Assembly: GCF_902859805.1 (NCBI RefSeq)
Contig: NZ_CADIKC010000006.1
Coordinates: 186,001-250,000, forward strand
DNA length: 64,000 nt
From: Paraburkholderia sediminicola
GTDB taxonomy: Bacteria > Pseudomonadota > Gammaproteobacteria > Burkholderiales > Burkholderiaceae
Direction: 5' to 3'
Shown: piece after piece, positions 51,428 through 60,448 of the stretch
How positions within the stretch are numbered: the first letter of the stretch is position 1
Layout of the letters: every line of letters starts with the position of its first letter
Program-made: the position numbers and the translations under genes
Notes under the pieces: generated by a model
The model's database searches: none
Told to the model about the DNA's origin: nothing
The model's input: the letters and a program-made list of their open reading frames with translations, nothing else

Positions 51428-51473
51428 GCGGATCAACGTGGATCCGTCGCGAGTGCAACAACAAGGTACTCGC
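51428..51473 (+). promoter_or_regulatory. ANTAR (NasT-type) leader hairpins
   Basis: The first hairpin is a 7-bp stem (GCGGATC 51428-51434 with GATCCGT 51441-51447) and a six-base loop AACGTG, which has the A1 and G4 that ANTAR proteins require. A second stem, GCGAGT (51449-51454) with ACTCGC (51468-51473), follows at once; its loop is larger than the hexaloop consensus. The dual-hairpin position before a terminator is as in nas leaders. Confidence 0.6.
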
Positions 51474-51491
51474 CGCAGCACAGGTCAGGAC

Positions 51492-51543
51492 AACGGCGTC
51501 CCCCGAATTCAGTCATCGACTGGGTTCGCGGGACGCCGTTTTT
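51492..51543 (+). terminator. Leader terminator of the nirB operon
   Basis: AACGGCGTCCC (51492-51502) pairs with GGGACGCCGTT (51530-51540), and the inner arms continue pairing with wobbles to about 22 bp, followed by a T-rich tail. It lies 73 bases before the nirB start, so read-through must be controlled. Confidence 0.88.
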
Positions 51544-51616
51544 ATTTCCGGAATCGCTTTTGCACAGCAGCCAGTCGGCAGCGATTCGAGCCCAGTACAT
51601 TGAGGAAGCCGCGGTC

Positions 51617-54157
51617 ATGAAAATTATCGTTATCGGTCACGGGATGGTCGGCCACAAACTGGTCGAATGCCTGGCTCAAGACGCGGCGCATGGGCTCGAC
51701 ATCACCGTGCTGTGCGAGGAATCACGCCCGGCGTACGACCGCGTGCATCTGTCCGAATTCTTCGCGGGTAAGACGGCAGATGATCTCTCGCTCGTCGAAC
51801 CGGGTTTCTTCGAGCGCCAGAACGTCTTGCTGAAGCTCAATGCGAAAGCTGTGGCGATCGATCGCGACGCGCGCACCGTAACGGTATCGACCGGTGAGAC
51901 CTTGCCGTACGACAAGCTGGTGTTCGCTACGGGTTCCTATCCATTCGTGCCGCCTGTGCAAGGGCGTGAACGCGCCGACTGTTTTGTTTACCGCACCATT
52001 GACGACCTCGAAGCGATGCAGGAGTGCGGCGCCCGTTCGAAGACCGGTACGGTGGTCGGCGGCGGCCTGCTTGGCCTCGAGTGCGCGAAGGCGTTGCGGG
52101 ACATGGGGCTGGAAACGCACGTGGTCGAGTTCGCACCGCGCCTCATGGCGGTGCAGGTCGACGAAGGCGGTGGCCGCGTGCTGCGCACCCGGATCGAAGA
52201 ACTGGGCGTGACGGTGCACACGCAGAAGAACACCTCGGCGATCGTCGATGGCGAGACGGGCACGCATCGCATGCAATTCGCCGACGGCAGTCACCTCGAC
52301 ACCGACATGATCGTGTTCTCCGCGGGCATTCGTCCGCGTGACGATCTCGCGCGCCAATGCGGGCTCACGCTCGGCGAGCGCGGCGGCATCGTGATCGACA
52401 ACGCATGCCGCACCAGCGACCCGCACATCTACGCGATCGGCGAGTGCGCGCTGTGGGAAGGCAAGCTGTTCGGCCTCGTCGCGCCCGGCTATGACATGGC
52501 GCGCGCGGTGGCGAAGCAACTGCACGGCGACTCGGCGGAATTCGCCGGCGCCGACATGAGCACCAAGTTGAAGCTGATGGGCGTGGACGTCGCGAGCATT
52601 GGCGACGCGCATGGCAACACGCCGGGCAGCCGCGCCTATCAGTTCAGCGACGAACGCAAGCAGATCTACAAGAAACTGGTGGTGTCCGAATGCGGCAAGT
52701 ATCTGCTCGGCGGCGTGATGGTTGGCGACGCGAGCGAATACGGCACGCTGCTGCAGATGATGCTGAACCGGATCGAGTTGCCGGCTTCGCCCGAATTCCT
52801 GATCCTGCCGTCGTCCGACGGTCAGGCGAAACCGGCGCTCGGCGTCGAGGCATTGCCCGCCGGCGCGCAAATCTGTTCGTGCAACAACGTCTCGAAGGCT
52901 CACCTGTGTGCCGCAGTGTGCGCGGGCGCGACCGACATCGGCGCGTTGAAGTGCGCGACCCAGGCCGGCACCTCGTGCGGCGGCTGCGTGCCGCTCGTCA
53001 CGCAGGTGATGAAGGCCGAGATGAAAAAGCAGGGCCTCGCGGTCAACAACCACGTGTGCGAGCACTTTCCCTATTCGCGCCAGGAGCTCTATCACCTCGT
53101 GCGCGTGGAGGGCGTGCGCAGCTTCGGCGAGCTGCTGTCGAAGCATGGTCACGGCCTCGGCTGCGATATTTGCAAACCCGTGGTGGCAAGCATTCTCGCG
53201 TCGTGCTGGAACGAATTCGTGCTGAAGAAGGAGCACGCGGCGCTGCAGGACACCAACGATTACTACCTCGCCAACATCCAGCGCGACGGCACCTATTCGG
53301 TCGTGCCGCGCATGGCCGGTGGCGAAGTGACGCCGGACGGTTTGATTGCCGTCGGCCAGGTGGCGAAGAAATATGGCCTCTACACGAAGATCACCGGCGG
53401 TCAGCGAGTCGATCTATTCGGTGCCCGCGTCGAACAACTGCCGTTCATCTGGGAAGAACTGATTGCGGCCGGCTTCGAGTCGGGTCATGCGTACGGCAAG
53501 TCGCTGCGCACGGTGAAGTCGTGTGTCGGCTCGACGTGGTGCCGTTACGGCGTCGGCGATTCGGTGGGTCTCGCGGTCGAACTCGAGAACCGCTACAAGG
53601 GCCTGCGCACGCCGCACAAGATCAAGTTCGGCGTGTCCGGCTGCACGCGCGAATGCGCGGAGGCACAGGGCAAGGACGTCGGCATCATCGCCACTGAAAA
53701 GGGCTGGAATCTCTACGTGTGCGGCAACGGCGGGATGAAGCCGCGCCACGCCGAACTGCTTGCCTCGGACCTCGATAAGGAAACGCTGGTGCGCTACATC
53801 GACCGCTTCCTGATGTTTTACGTGCGCACGGCAGACCGTCTGCAACGCACCAGCGTGTGGCGCGAGAACCTCGAAGGCGGCCTCGACTATCTGATCGACG
53901 TGGTCGTCAACGATCGCCTGGGCGTAGTCGCGGAGCTCGAGGTGGAAATGCAGCACGTGGTCGACACCTACGAATGCGAGTGGAAGCGGGCCGTCACCGA
54001 TCCCGAGACACGCAAGCGCTTCCGTCACTTCGTCAACAGTGGCGAGCCGGACAGCAATGTCACCTTCGTCGAGGAACGCGGCCAGATCCGGCCCGCGACG
54101 GTGGCCGAGCGGCTGTCGAAGCTCACGTCGATTCCCGTGGTTGTCGAGACCGTTTGA
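51617..54157 (+). CDS. nirB: Nitrite reductase (NADH) large subunit
   Basis: An 846-residue assimilatory nitrite reductase that reduces nitrite to ammonium. It opens with an FAD/NAD Rossmann domain (KIIVIGHGMVGHKLVECL, LVFATGSYPFVPP). A BFD-type [2Fe-2S] domain follows near 415-480 (ICSCNNVSKAHLC, GTSCGGCVP). The sirohaem/[4Fe-4S] domain carries the four cysteines in CVGSTWC and GCTREC, with YVCGNGG downstream. GAGGAAG (51602-51608) precedes the ATG; the open frame to 51422 crosses the leader hairpins and is rejected. It is the first gene of the operon controlled by the leader terminator. Confidence 0.95.
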   Translation: MKIIVIGHGMVGHKLVECLAQDAAHGLDITVLCEESRPAYDRVHLSEFFAGKTADDLSLVEPGFFERQNVLLKLNAKAVAIDRDARTVTVSTGETLPYDKLVFATGSYPFVPPVQGRERADCFVYRTIDDLEAMQECGARSKTGTVVGGGLLGLECAKALRDMGLETHVVEFAPRLMAVQVDEGGGRVLRTRIEELGVTVHTQKNTSAIVDGETGTHRMQFADGSHLDTDMIVFSAGIRPRDDLARQCGLTLGERGGIVIDNACRTSDPHIYAIGECALWEGKLFGLVAPGYDMARAVAKQLHGDSAEFAGADMSTKLKLMGVDVASIGDAHGNTPGSRAYQFSDERKQIYKKLVVSECGKYLLGGVMVGDASEYGTLLQMMLNRIELPASPEFLILPSSDGQAKPALGVEALPAGAQICSCNNVSKAHLCAAVCAGATDIGALKCATQAGTSCGGCVPLVTQVMKAEMKKQGLAVNNHVCEHFPYSRQELYHLVRVEGVRSFGELLSKHGHGLGCDICKPVVASILASCWNEFVLKKEHAALQDTNDYYLANIQRDGTYSVVPRMAGGEVTPDGLIAVGQVAKKYGLYTKITGGQRVDLFGARVEQLPFIWEELIAAGFESGHAYGKSLRTVKSCVGSTWCRYGVGDSVGLAVELENRYKGLRTPHKIKFGVSGCTRECAEAQGKDVGIIATEKGWNLYVCGNGGMKPRHAELLASDLDKETLVRYIDRFLMFYVRTADRLQRTSVWRENLEGGLDYLIDVVVNDRLGVVAELEVEMQHVVDTYECEWKRAVTDPETRKRFRHFVNSGEPDSNVTFVEERGQIRPATVAERLSKLTSIPVVVETV

Positions 54158-54190
54158 TTCTTTTTGCGCTATTCACCGAGGACTTCCGCC

Positions 54191-54544
54191 ATGAACGTTG
54201 ACCGCCTGCCGCCCGCCTGGACGCCTGTTTGCCCGCTCGACGACATCGTGCCCAACACGGGCGTGTGCGCGCTCGTCAACGGCGAGCAGGTAGCGGTATT
54301 TCATGTGAACAACGGCGACACGGACGGCGCCGTATACGCGATCGAAAACTACGATCCGAGCTCGCAAGCCGCAGTGCTCTCGCGCGGACTGATCGGCAGC
54401 CTCGGCGAGCGCCTTGTGGTCGCCTCGCCGATCTACAAGCACCACTTCGATCTGCGCACCGGTGAGTGCCTCGAAGCACCGGCGTATTCCGTCAGTGCGT
54501 TCGCTACGCGCGTGGAAGACGGGCAGGTGTGGGTCGCGGCCTGA
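54191..54544 (+). CDS. nirD: Nitrite reductase (NADH) small subunit
   Basis: A 117-residue Rieske-like-fold protein that partners NirB. It carries TPVCPLDDIVPNTGVCALVN and VASPIYKHHFDLRTGECLEAP. The cysteines of a true Rieske cluster are absent, as is normal for NirD. It starts 33 bases after nirB. The 44-base gap to the next gene supports one transcript. Confidence 0.92.
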   Translation: MNVDRLPPAWTPVCPLDDIVPNTGVCALVNGEQVAVFHVNNGDTDGAVYAIENYDPSSQAAVLSRGLIGSLGERLVVASPIYKHHFDLRTGECLEAPAYSVSAFATRVEDGQVWVAA

Positions 54545-54587
54545 GTTGCCGTTTTCTTCTGAATCAATTCGAACGACGTCGCTCTCC

Positions 54588-57500
54588 ATGTCCTCCTCTA
54601 GCGTAAAAACCGTGTGTCCCTACTGTGGCGTTGGCTGCGGAATGGTGCTGCACGTCGAGGACGGGCAGGTCGTCAAGATTTCCGGCGACAAGGAGCATCC
54701 GGCTAACTTCGGGCGGCTCTGCACGAAGGGCCAGTCGGCGCACGTCGCGTTGCGCAAGTCGGGCCGTCTCGAAGGCGCGTTCGTGCGTCATGCACGCGAT
54801 CAGGACCCGACGCCGCTGCCGATGGCGCAGGCGATCAGCACCACGGCGGCGCGGTTGCGCGGCCTGCTTGACGAGCACGGACCGGACGCGCTGTCGTTCT
54901 ATGTGTCGGGACAGATGTCGATCGAGGCGCAGTACCTGGTCAACAAGCTCGCCAAGGGTTTTGTCGGCACCAACAATATCGAATCGAATTCGCGTCTGTG
55001 CATGGCGAGCGCGGGTAGCGGCTACAAGCTTTCGCTCGGCGCGGACGGCCCGCCGGGATCGTACGAAGACATCGATCATGCCGACCTGTTCTTCGTGATC
55101 GGCGCGAATATGGCCGACTGTCACCCGATTCTGTTCCTGCGCATGATGGATCGCGTGAAGGCGGGTGCGAAACTGATCGTAGTCGATCCACGCCGCAATA
55201 CGACCGCCGACAAGGCCGATCTCTTTCTGCAGATCAAGCCGGGCACCGATCTGGCGTTGCTGAACGGCTTGCTCCATTTGCTGCACGAAAACGGCCACAC
55301 GGATGCGGCTTTTATTGCGGACTTCACCGAAGGCTGGGACGGAATGCCGGATTTTCTCGCGGACTACACACCGGAGAAAGTGGCGGCGATTACGGGCCTT
55401 TCTGTAGAAAATATCCGCCGGGCCGCGCAAATGATCGGCGCCGCACCGGAGTGGATCAGCTGCTGGACCATGGGTCTGAATCAAAGCACGCATGGCACAT
55501 GGCACACGAATGCGATCTGCAATCTGCATCTGGCGACAGGCAGGATCTGCCGCCGCGGCAGTGGTCCCTTTTCGCTGACAGGGCAGCCCAATGCGATGGG
55601 CGGTCGTGAAATGGGTTACATGGGACCCGGTTTGCCGGGGCAGCGTTCGGTGCTGGTCGAAGAGGACCGTACGTTTATTGAGGACCTCTGGGGCATTCCG
55701 AAGGGCGTGCTGAAGACTGAAGTCGGCAACGGCACGATCGATTTGTTCACTCGCATGGCAGCGGGCGAGATCAAGGCGTGCTGGATCATCTGCACGAATC
55801 CGGTGGCGAGCGTTGCAAACCGTCAGACCGCGATTGCTGGCTTGCGCGCCGCGGAACTCGTGATTTCGCAGGACGCCTTCCTCGACACCGAGACCAACCG
55901 TTACGCCGACGTGCTGTTGCCCGGCGCATTGTGGGCCGAAGCCGAAGGCGTGATGATCAACTCCGAGCGCAACCTGACGTTGATGCAGAAGGGCATCGAA
56001 CCGCCGGGCGCCGCGTTGCCGGATTGGCAGATCATCGCGCGCATCGCGTGTGAAATGGGTTTCGCGGATGCGTTTACCTACGCAAGCGCCGAAGAAGTTT
56101 TCGCGGAAATCACGCGCGCGTCGAATCCAAAGACGGGCTACGACCTGCGCGGCGCGAGCCATCGCCGTCTGAAGGAAACGCCGCTGCAATGGCCGCTCGC
56201 CGCTGACTATGCCGCCGACCGCAACCCGGTTCGCTACGTCAACGACGGTGTCAGCCAGACGCTGAAGAAATTGCCCGACGGCAGCCTGCCGCGGCTCGTG
56301 TTCCCGACGGCGAGCGGCAAAGCGGTGTTCTTCGCTCGCGCGTTTGCAGCCCCGGCCGAATTACCCGATCGGGAATTTCCGATCGTGTTGAATACGGGCC
56401 GCTTGCAGCATCAATGGCACACCATGACCAAGACCGGCAAGGTTGCAATGCTCAACAAGCTGAACCCCGGGCCGTTCGTCGAGATTCATCCTGAAGACGC
56501 TGCAACGCTTGGCATCAAGGCAAAAGATCCGGTTGAAATCCGTTCGCGGCGTGGACGTGCCGTGTTGCCTGCGGTTGTTACGGAGCGCGTGCAAGCAGGG
56601 AACTGCTTCGCGCCGATGCACTGGAACGAAGTCTTCGGCGACGATCTGTGCATCAACGCAGTCACCAGCGATGCAATCGATCCGATCTCGCAACAACCCG
56701 AACTCAAGTTCTGTGCGGTCGCGCTGAGCCCGGTCTCGCTTGACGCCATCGAGCCGGTTTCGAATGCAGGTGACGAAACGCTCATCGACACGCCTGCTGC
56801 CGCAGTCGACCCAGCAACAGCAAGCGCTATATCGGCGAACACCGAGGAACTGGAAATGCCCCGCATCAATGCGCTAACTAGCCTGCTGCAGCTTCCACAG
56901 ACATCCGCGCCGTCGTTCACGGAAACCGAGCGGGCGTATCTGGCCGGTTTCGTCAGTGGCCTGCGCTCAGCGGAAGGACAGGGTATCGACAGCGTGCCGG
57001 TTCTGCCGACGGGTGCACCGTTCGATCCGGCGAGCCGCCTGTACGTGGACGGTTTGCTGGCTGGACTTTATAGCCGCAGCGGGACATCTGCGGCGGTGCC
57101 GGCGGGCGTGCTTGCCACTACGCATTCCGAAGCGGCGAATGGATCCGGTGTGCGCATCTTGCGCGTGCGCCCCAAAGTCACCTTGCTGTGGGCCTCGCAA
57201 ACTGGGAACACCGAATCGCTGACGGAGCGTTATGCCACGCGTTTGATGGAGTCGGGCTTCGAAATCCGCACGTCGTGTATGGCGGACTATCCGGCCTCGG
57301 CGCTTGCGAAAGCGCAATACGTGCTGCTGATGTCGAGCACCTTCGGCGACGGCGATGCGCCTGATAACGCGCAAGGTTTCTGGTCCCAACTGGCCGGCGA
57401 TGCAGCGCTTCGTCTCGAAGGGCTGCGCTACGCCGTGCTCGCACTGGGCGATCGCAACTATGATCAATTTTGCGGCCACGGCCGCCGTCTGGATGAACGC

Positions 57501-58790
57501 CTCGCTGCGCAAGGCGCGCTGCGTTTGATGGATCGCGTCGACTGCGATAGCGAGTATCAGGAGAATGCCGACGCGTGGCTCGAAAGCATCATCGTACGTA
57601 TCAAGGAGGAAGACGCGGCGCTGCATGCGGTGCCTCCTGGCGGCATGATCAACGCTGTGGTTCGCGGCGCCGTGCCGAGCCGGACGCGTCCGGCCGCATC
57701 GCGCCTCGTCAGGAACCTGCAACTGAACAAGCAGGGCGCCGCGAAGGATACGCGCTACTTTTCATTGAGCACCGGCGATTCGGGCCTCGAATACGAAGCT
57801 GGCGATGCGCTGGGTGTATGGCCGAGCAATTGTCCCGAACTGGTCGACGAACTGATCGGCCTGAGCGGTTTGAGTGCCGACGCTGCCGTGAACGTCTCCG
57901 GTGTGGGTGACATGCGTCTCGCTGACGCACTCGGCAAGCACTACGAAATCGCGCGCCCCAGCACAGATGCGTTGGTATTCATCGCTGCACGAAGCAGCAA
58001 CGGCGCATTGCGCGATCTGTTGACGCCCGCACGCAAAGCCGATCTTAAACACTGGCTGTGGGGCCAGCAACTTGCCGACGTACTCCACGAATTTCCCGTC
58101 AACCTGACGGCCGCCGAATTGACCGGCATGCTCAAGCGCCTGCAGCCGCGTTTGTATTCGATTGCATCGAGCCCGAAGGCACATCCCGGCGAAGTTCATC
58201 TGACGGTTGCCGCGGTTCGCTATAGCAATGGCCGCCGTCATCGCAAAGGCGTCTCGTCGACGTTTCTCGCCGACCGCGCCGGCGATGTGAATGTGCCGGT
58301 GTTCGTGCAGAAATCCGCACACTTTCGGCCTCCTCATGTTTCGGACACACCGATCATCATGGTCGGTCCCGGTACCGGTGTCGCACCGTTTCGCGGCTTT
58401 CTGCACGAGCGGCGTGCACGTGGCGACAAAGGACGCAACTGGCTGTTCTTCGGCGAACAACATGCGGCTACGGATTTCTACTATCGCGACGAATTGGAAG
58501 CGATGCGCGACAGCGGATTGCTAACCCGACTCGATGTCGCTTTCTCGCGCGATCAAACGGAGAAGGTCTACGTGCAGGACCGTATGCGCGAGCAGGGTGC
58601 ATACCTGTGGGCATGGCTCGAAGAAGGTGCGCATTTTTATGTCTGCGGCGACGCAAGCCGGATGGCGAGAGATGTCGACGCGACGCTCAAGCAAGTGGTC
58701 GCTCAGCACGGCGGCATGAGCGCAGAAAAAGCCGCTGATTATGTGAGCGGTTTAGCGCAGGAAAAGCGCTACGTACGCGATGTTTATTGA
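54588..58790 (+). CDS. Nitrate reductase fused to CysJ-like flavoprotein reductase
   Basis: A 1400-residue fusion. Residues 1-715 are an assimilatory nitrate reductase: [4Fe-4S] cysteines C10, C13, C17 and C45, molybdenum ligand Cys138 in SRLCMAS, and a dinucleotide-binding domain about 595-715. A linker rich in Ala/Thr (about 716-860) follows. Then come a flavodoxin domain (about 862-1005, WASQTGNTESLTERYA), an FAD domain (RLYSIASSP near 1187) and an NADPH domain (GPGTGVAPFRGFL, ending VRDVY). It would take electrons from NADPH to nitrate without a separate NasB. The NasA-type C-terminal BFD cluster is absent. An internal ATG (56856) with a ribosome site may yield the reductase alone. Confidence 0.93.
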   Translation: MSSSSVKTVCPYCGVGCGMVLHVEDGQVVKISGDKEHPANFGRLCTKGQSAHVALRKSGRLEGAFVRHARDQDPTPLPMAQAISTTAARLRGLLDEHGPDALSFYVSGQMSIEAQYLVNKLAKGFVGTNNIESNSRLCMASAGSGYKLSLGADGPPGSYEDIDHADLFFVIGANMADCHPILFLRMMDRVKAGAKLIVVDPRRNTTADKADLFLQIKPGTDLALLNGLLHLLHENGHTDAAFIADFTEGWDGMPDFLADYTPEKVAAITGLSVENIRRAAQMIGAAPEWISCWTMGLNQSTHGTWHTNAICNLHLATGRICRRGSGPFSLTGQPNAMGGREMGYMGPGLPGQRSVLVEEDRTFIEDLWGIPKGVLKTEVGNGTIDLFTRMAAGEIKACWIICTNPVASVANRQTAIAGLRAAELVISQDAFLDTETNRYADVLLPGALWAEAEGVMINSERNLTLMQKGIEPPGAALPDWQIIARIACEMGFADAFTYASAEEVFAEITRASNPKTGYDLRGASHRRLKETPLQWPLAADYAADRNPVRYVNDGVSQTLKKLPDGSLPRLVFPTASGKAVFFARAFAAPAELPDREFPIVLNTGRLQHQWHTMTKTGKVAMLNKLNPGPFVEIHPEDAATLGIKAKDPVEIRSRRGRAVLPAVVTERVQAGNCFAPMHWNEVFGDDLCINAVTSDAIDPISQQPELKFCAVALSPVSLDAIEPVSNAGDETLIDTPAAAVDPATASAISANTEELEMPRINALTSLLQLPQTSAPSFTETERAYLAGFVSGLRSAEGQGIDSVPVLPTGAPFDPASRLYVDGLLAGLYSRSGTSAAVPAGVLATTHSEAANGSGVRILRVRPKVTLLWASQTGNTESLTERYATRLMESGFEIRTSCMADYPASALAKAQYVLLMSSTFGDGDAPDNAQGFWSQLAGDAALRLEGLRYAVLALGDRNYDQFCGHGRRLDERLAAQGALRLMDRVDCDSEYQENADAWLESIIVRIKEEDAALHAVPPGGMINAVVRGAVPSRTRPAASRLVRNLQLNKQGAAKDTRYFSLSTGDSGLEYEAGDALGVWPSNCPELVDELIGLSGLSADAAVNVSGVGDMRLADALGKHYEIARPSTDALVFIAARSSNGALRDLLTPARKADLKHWLWGQQLADVLHEFPVNLTAAELTGMLKRLQPRLYSIASSPKAHPGEVHLTVAAVRYSNGRRHRKGVSSTFLADRAGDVNVPVFVQKSAHFRPPHVSDTPIIMVGPGTGVAPFRGFLHERRARGDKGRNWLFFGEQHAATDFYYRDELEAMRDSGLLTRLDVAFSRDQTEKVYVQDRMREQGAYLWAWLEEGAHFYVCGDASRMARDVDATLKQVVAQHGGMSAEKAADYVSGLAQEKRYVRDVY
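56844..56858 (+). promoter_or_regulatory. Internal ribosome site and ATG in the reductase fusion
   Basis: GAGGAA (56844-56849) is 6 bases before an in-frame ATG (56856-56858), at codon 757. Initiation there would give a 644-residue stand-alone flavoprotein reductase of about the size of CysJ. Confidence 0.45.
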
Positions 58791-58980
58791 TTTTCAAAGC
58801 GATCGGATCAGGCGCTGTATCACGGTTCAAGAGAGTGCGCAGCAAGCTTCGGAAGAAGGACCCGGATGGCATGGAGATTGCGTGTCAAAACCGGTATTCA
58901 ACATCGTGATCATTCCGGTGCGCGGCGCCTCAGCGCCGTGGACCAGGTGAGCGAACAATCAGTCAATGTGAGGATGTCTA

Positions 58981-60348
58981 ATGAAAAACGTGATGAGCTC
59001 TCTAAAGAGCGGGGATTGGCGCGCGCTGGTGGCGTGTTTCCTCTATTTCGACACCGGCTTCACAGTCTGGGTGCTATACGGGCCGCTCGCGCCATTCATT
59101 AGCAAGAGCGTTGTAATGACGCCTGCGCAACAAGGTTTGCTGGTTGCCGTGCCGGTGCTGTCGGCAGCGATCCTGCGCGTGACGCTCGGTAACCTGTATC
59201 AATCCGCACATGGAAAACGCATCGCGCTGATGGGCGTATTGCTGTCCGCGGTGCCGACGATCGTGCTGCCCTTGTTGCCGTTCGTGCCTTCGTACACTCT
59301 GCTGCTGGTGCTCGGCGTGTTCCTCGGCGTAGGTGGCGCGAGCTTCGCGGTGGCGCTGCCGATGGCCGGCAGCAACTATCCGCCGAAGGTGCAGGGTCTG
59401 GTGCTGGGGCTGGCCGCCGCCGGCAACATCGGCGCGGTGCTCGACGGCTTCCTGTTCCCGCAGCTGGCGACGCACTACGGCTGGCAAATGGCGACCGCCG
59501 GCGCACTGCCGTTGCTCGCGATCGCCGCGATCACGCTGTACTTCTGGGCCAACGATTCCGGTATCAAATCCGGCAGTGTGCTGCGCGCGTTCGGCAGTTT
59601 CGCGGTGACGCTCGTCGGCTTGATCGTGCTCGTGCTGCTGGTCGAAGCGGGCATGTTCGGCTCCGGCAAGACTGGTGTGTTGCTGCTGCCAGTAATCGGT
59701 GCGCTGCTGGCTATCGCGGTGCTGCCCAAGCGTTATCGCTCGGTGCTGTCTGAGCGTGACACGTGGGCGATCATGCTGGTGTACAGCATCACGTTCGGAG
59801 GTTTTGTCGGCATGTCGTCGTATGTTTCGCTGCTGCTGACCAACCTGTATCAGTTGTCGAAGATTGATGCGGGCCTGTTCATGGCGCTGCTTGCCGCGAC
59901 CGGCGCGATCGTACGGCCGCTTGGTGGCCTGATCGCCGACAAGGTGTCGGGCGTGCGCGCGCTGACCTTCCTGCTCGCGGTCATTTCGCTGTGCGACTTC
60001 GTTTTTGCTGCCGCCATGCCGTCGATGCTGGGCGGGATTGTGCTACTGCTGTGTCTGTACGTGGCCTTCGGTCTGGGTAATGGCGCGACCTTCCAGTTGG
60101 TGCCGCATCGCTGGGCTGGCCGCACCGGTTTGATGTCGGGCATCGTCGGCGCTGCGGGCGGCATCGGTGGCTTCTATCTGCCGGTCGTGATGGGCATTGC
60201 GAAGGAAAGCACGGGCAGCTATCAGATGGGCTTCGCGACCTTCGGTACGCTGGCGGCTTGTGCGTTCCTCGCGATCGTCGCGCTGCGCCGTCCGTGGATG
60301 GCGTGGTCAATGCATGCCAACGTGATGCATGCACACGCAACGGAGTAA
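58981..60348 (+). CDS. NarK/NasA-type nitrate/nitrite transporter
   Basis: A 455-residue major-facilitator transporter with 12 predicted helices. Nitrate-signature regions are visible (GGASFAVALPMAGSNYPPKVQGLVLG and FGLGNGATFQLVPHRWAGRTGLMSGIVGAAGGIGGF). It imports nitrate for the reductase encoded 190 bases upstream and may be cotranscribed with it. The start at 58981 begins the cytoplasmic N-terminus (KNVMSSLKSGDWRALVACFLYF) typical of the group. The 190-base gap shows no terminator. Confidence 0.93.
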   Translation: MKNVMSSLKSGDWRALVACFLYFDTGFTVWVLYGPLAPFISKSVVMTPAQQGLLVAVPVLSAAILRVTLGNLYQSAHGKRIALMGVLLSAVPTIVLPLLPFVPSYTLLLVLGVFLGVGGASFAVALPMAGSNYPPKVQGLVLGLAAAGNIGAVLDGFLFPQLATHYGWQMATAGALPLLAIAAITLYFWANDSGIKSGSVLRAFGSFAVTLVGLIVLVLLVEAGMFGSGKTGVLLLPVIGALLAIAVLPKRYRSVLSERDTWAIMLVYSITFGGFVGMSSYVSLLLTNLYQLSKIDAGLFMALLAATGAIVRPLGGLIADKVSGVRALTFLLAVISLCDFVFAAAMPSMLGGIVLLLCLYVAFGLGNGATFQLVPHRWAGRTGLMSGIVGAAGGIGGFYLPVVMGIAKESTGSYQMGFATFGTLAACAFLAIVALRRPWMAWSMHANVMHAHATE

Positions 60349-60448
60349 CGGTTTTCGGGGGCCGCGGCGCTGCGTGTCTGGCGATGGTGGTCACGCGGCG
60401 AAAATGCCCGGCAGAGCGAAATGGTGCATCGAATCATAAGTAGATGAC

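Noticed and set aside
51722..53236. Long minus-strand frames opposite nirB and, at 54564-56189, opposite the nitrate reductase
   Set aside because: These are antisense shadows; the plus-strand proteins have all catalytic motifs.
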